Assembly: GCA_018873245.2 (NCBI GenBank)
Contig: JAEMBT020000004.1
Location: forward strand, 4,016,573-4,080,572
Direction: 5' to 3'
DNA from: Archegozetes longisetosus
Taxonomy: Eukaryota; Arthropoda; Arachnida; Sarcoptiformes; Trhypochthoniidae
DNA length: 64,000 nt
Position numbers and translations under genes: made by a program. The notes under the pieces were generated by a model that was not told the DNA's origin, did not search any database, and saw only the letters and a list, made by a program, of their open reading frames with translations. This document shows, in pieces, positions 60,729 to 64,000 of the stretch (position 1 is the stretch's first letter; each line of letters starts with the position of its first letter).

Positions 60729-63700
60729 ATGGAATACAAAACAAAATATTGTAAAACTTGCAAAAGAAAAATTCTAAAATCTAATAAAAAATATTCTAAA
60801 ATATAATTGGAAGATCTGTAAAACTTGCAAAATAAAAATTCTGAAATCTAAGTGGAAAAAGCATTTGAAATCAAAAATACACAAGAGAAAATTATTATTA
60901 AAAGAGTTACCAATTGATTATTCTTCAGGAGAGGAATATATAGATAATGAAAATGATTATGGAAAATTTAAGATAGTAGAACAAAAAAGTAAATATAATA
61001 AACATTTTAAAGCATGGCTGATCGATTATAAAATTAATGTTAAACCAAATATTAATTTAGATGATTTAAACAATGTGCTTATCGAATTAATGGATACTAT
61101 TAAACAACGTACTTTAGTACATAATGGGGATAAAATAAATTTGATTGTAACAAATCCAAATTTACATCATCCCATATCTACTGGCCTTAAGACTATCAAT
61201 AATAATAACACTCCGCTTATTGAATTAGGCAATCAACTTACAAATATACTTACATCTAATGAACAACTTTCTATAGATGAGTGTGACTTTCAAGTTACAG
61301 TTATAGCTATGCCACAAGGACAAGGGAAAAGTAAAAAAATTATAAATTTTAAAGAAGATATAAGAACAAAAAGATGTATTACTGTAATTAATAATTATGA
61401 TAATCTATGTGGAGCTAGAGGCATTGTAACTGGCTTAACTTATTATGAACCAGATACATTCGAAAAATTACTATTAACAACTAAGCCGTTAACAAATAAT
61501 GAAATAGCATATATCAGAAAGGGTCGATCACTTCAAAAAGATTTAGCAATGAAGCTACTTCAAATCTGTCAAATTCCTATTCCAGAACCAAATACCGGTT
61601 TAACTCTTGATGATATAAAAAAGATTGAAGAAAAATTGAATATTCAAATAAACATTGTATGTGCTGAAAATTTCAACTCAATAATACATCATGGTCCAGA
61701 TAAAGATATAAAGATTTACTTATATAAAAATAGAAATCATTTTGATATTATTAACAGTATGACAGGCTTTTTAGGAAGTAGCTATTACTGTCACAAATGT
61801 AAAAATGCTTATAATAATAAAGATAAACATATATGTAAAAAAGATAAAAAAGCAAAGAAGCTATATAACTGCAATGTTTGTAATGCTGAAAAACATCCTG
61901 AAAATGTTTATAAAAATCCTGATTGGAGAAGATGTGATGATTGTTTTAGATGTTTCTTTAATGAAAAATGTTTTAATAATCATAAAGAAAACAAAACGTG
62001 TGAAACAATTTGGAAGTGTAGAAACTGTAAAACAATTTTATTATGGAAAAATACTTCACCAGATATTCACGTATGTGGTGAAAAATTGTGTAGAAATTGT
62101 GGAACATTAGTACCTCCAGATCACAAATGCTATATGAAAAGTAAACTTGCTAAAGGAGGATATTGTACAAAATCTGAAATATTTTGCTGTAGAATATTTG
62201 AAGCGAAAAAAGACTGGTGTTACTCTTGTAAAACTTATAATGAAAAATATCTATTCTTTGATTTTGAATGTATGCAAGAAACAGGTACCCATATTCCTAA
62301 TCTCTGTGTAGTTCATGACTTTAATGGTAAACAAACAATATTTATCAACGTCGATGATTTTTGTAAATGGTTAATATCAAAAGAACACAGATGTTATACA
62401 GCAATAGCTCATAACGCGAAAGGTTATGATTCTCAATTTATATTAAAATATTGTGTAGAAAATACATTAAAACCATATACAATATACAGTGGAACTAAGC
62501 TGATGTTATTAGAAATACCAAATCTGAAGTTGAAAATCATTGATAGTATGAATTTTATAGCACAAACTCTAAGTTCTTTTCCCAAAACTTTCGGTTTAAC
62601 AGAATTGAAGAAAGGTTATTTCCCTCATTAATTTAACAAGAAATGCCATCAGAACTATGTAGGTCCAATACCAAGTAGAAAGCATTATGGTTGTGATAGA
62701 ATGAAAAATGAGGAGAGGAAAAAGTTGATTGAATGGCATAATAAGCGATGTTGTATTGACAAAGAGAAAGTAGATAAACTTGTTAGCATATGCGAGAAAT
62801 TAGACAGAAGACCGCAAGACACAATACGTTTCATAAATTGGCATAATGATAATTACGTAAACAACAGAATTAATGAAAGATCAATACTTCATGAAGAGAG
62901 TAAGCAAAGATACGAAGAAAATTGGAAATGTGGATATATATTTTATTTTAAAAAAGAACTTATAGAATACTGTAGATCTGATGTTGACATACTAAGAAGA
63001 GGATGTTTAAACTTACGAGATGAATTTATAAAAATTGCAAACATAGATCCTCTTCAATACCTAACAATTGCAAGCGTTTGCATGTCAATATATCGATCAA
63101 AATATTTAATTAAAGATACGATTGCTGTTTTAGAAAAGGAGGTTCAACAAGACACATATAGTAAAGAATCAATCTGTTGGCTTGATTATGTGATGTACAA
63201 AGAGAAAGTTAAGATCCAACATGCTTTAGATGGTGGAGAAAAACAAATCTTAGGTCATAAAGTTGATGGATATTGTAAAGAAACAAATACTGTTTATCAA
63301 TTTCATGGATGTTTCTGGCATGGATGTCCTAAATGTTTTGATCCGTATACAATTAACAATAAAAACCAAAAAGAAATGAAAGATTTATATAAGAAAACCC
63401 AAGATATTAGTGAAAGAATTAAGAAGAAGTATAACCTTATTGAAATGTGGGAATGTGATTTTACTAGGAGTATAGAAGTAAAGAAGTTTAAAAAGTTTTG
63501 GAACAGAGAAGTCATAGCACCTCTTAATCCAAGAGATGCATTCTATGGTGGAAGAACTAATGCGACAAAACTTATCTATAACTGTAGAAAATCTCATAGA
63601 ATAAGATATATCGATGTCTGTAGTTTATACCCAACTGTACAATTTTATGATTATTACCCAGTAGGTCATCCAATTAAAATATTAAAACCTGATCGTTATG

Positions 63701-64000
63701 ATAATAATTGGTATGGATTAATAAAATGTAAAGTTATTCCACCAAGAAAATTATATCATCCTGTACTACCTGCTAAAATAAATACAGGAAAATCTGAGAA
63801 ATTATTATTTCCTTTATGTTATACATGCGCTTTGAATAAAATACAGAAATGTAGTCACTCTGATAAAGAAAGAGGAATAATTGGTACATGGACAACAGAT
63901 GAAGTTAATAAAGCTATTGAAAAAGGGTATCAGATTGACAAAATATATGAAGTTTGGCATTTTAATGAAAGGAGTAATGAATTATTTAAAGGTTATGTTA
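60729..64000 (+). pseudogene. Polinton/Maverick protein-primed family B DNA polymerase, disrupted, truncated by window end
   Basis: Replicative polymerase of Polinton transposons. Visible in order: an N-terminal C2H2-like finger; a region with IVCAENF and NHFDIINSMTGFLGSSYYC; clustered C-x2-C pairs (about 61790-62220); the 3'-5' exonuclease motifs Exo I (LFFDFEC), Exo II (AIAHNAKGYDSQFIL) and Exo III (EYCRSDVDIL); the Polinton-typical FHGCFWHGCPKC; and polymerase motif A (YIDVCSLYPTVQ). Motif C lies beyond 64000. Two lesions: a 67-bp duplication (60750-60816 and 60817-60851) puts the ATG at 60729 out of frame with the rest, and a TAA at 62629-62631 follows GYFPH with the same frame open to the window end. 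Everything else is well kept, so it is a young, probably dead copy. Confidence 0.85.
60750..60851 (+). repeat. 67-bp offset direct duplication in the polymerase 5' end
   Basis: TGTAAAACTTGCAAAAGAAA at 60750 recurs at 60817 with few changes, over about 35 bp. The 67-bp offset is not a multiple of three and so shifts the frame. Confidence 0.8.

Noticed and set aside
1..64000. CRISPR arrays, rRNA genes, bacterial operons
   Set aside because: Direct repeats here are dispersed or tandem transposon parts; no regularly spaced repeat-spacer array, no rRNA and no bacterial gene organisation were seen.

Overview
This is a eukaryotic, AT-rich nuclear window. Genes are split by GT-AG introns, many only 52-90 nt long. 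It carries animal-specific families (a receptor tyrosine phosphatase of the Ptp99A/RPTP-gamma-zeta type, a RAD54L2/ARIP4-type chromatin remodeller, SIRT6, homogentisate dioxygenase and a divergent ionotropic receptor). The ionotropic receptor, the tiny introns and the transposon mix (mariner, hAT, Polinton, Ty3/gypsy) point to an arthropod, probably a mite or other arachnid. That placement is inference; nothing here fixes the species.

Layout. 1-14.3 kb is gene-poor: no exon I can defend, only two weak coding relics. 14.3-24.8 kb (+) holds the 3' part of a Ptp99A-like receptor phosphatase: four FN3 domains, one membrane segment, an active D1 and a D2 whose catalytic Cys is Asp. A 48-nt in-frame cassette exon lies inside D1. 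26.2-27.2 kb (-) is a two-exon gene of unknown function. 29.8-30.2 kb (+) is a predicted two-exon secreted Cys-rich peptide, convergent with HGD (30.4-32.0 kb, -, six exons, one single-base frameshift). 32.7-37.5 kb (-) is RAD54L2/ARIP4, divergent from SIRT6 (38.0-39.1 kb, +). 40.8-42.2 kb (+) is an intronless unknown gene with an acidic tail. 43.8-45.5 kb (+) is a seven-exon ionotropic receptor.

From 45.5 kb the window becomes a repeat graveyard. A 509-bp MITE sits exactly in the TA of the receptor's TAG stop codon. It is followed by an internally deleted mariner, a foldback MITE with 21-bp repeats, a 528-bp hAT relic with an 8-bp target duplication, a palindromic repeat cluster holding a small spliced HTH ORF, a nested foldback at 53.2-53.7 kb, a broken atlastin/GBP-like GTPase gene (54.3-56.2 kb) flanked by direct repeats, a truncated Ty3/gypsy pol (-), a tRNA-derived SINE-like segment, and the end of a Polinton/Maverick. 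The Polinton part shows a zinc-finger gene (-) divergent from protein-primed DNA polymerase B (+), which has a 67-bp out-of-frame duplication and one nonsense codon and runs off the window.

The host genes do not form a functional cluster. The strongest things to follow up are the stop-codon MITE, the D1 cassette exon, the GC-AG intron in the receptor, the new Cys-rich peptide and the Polinton end.
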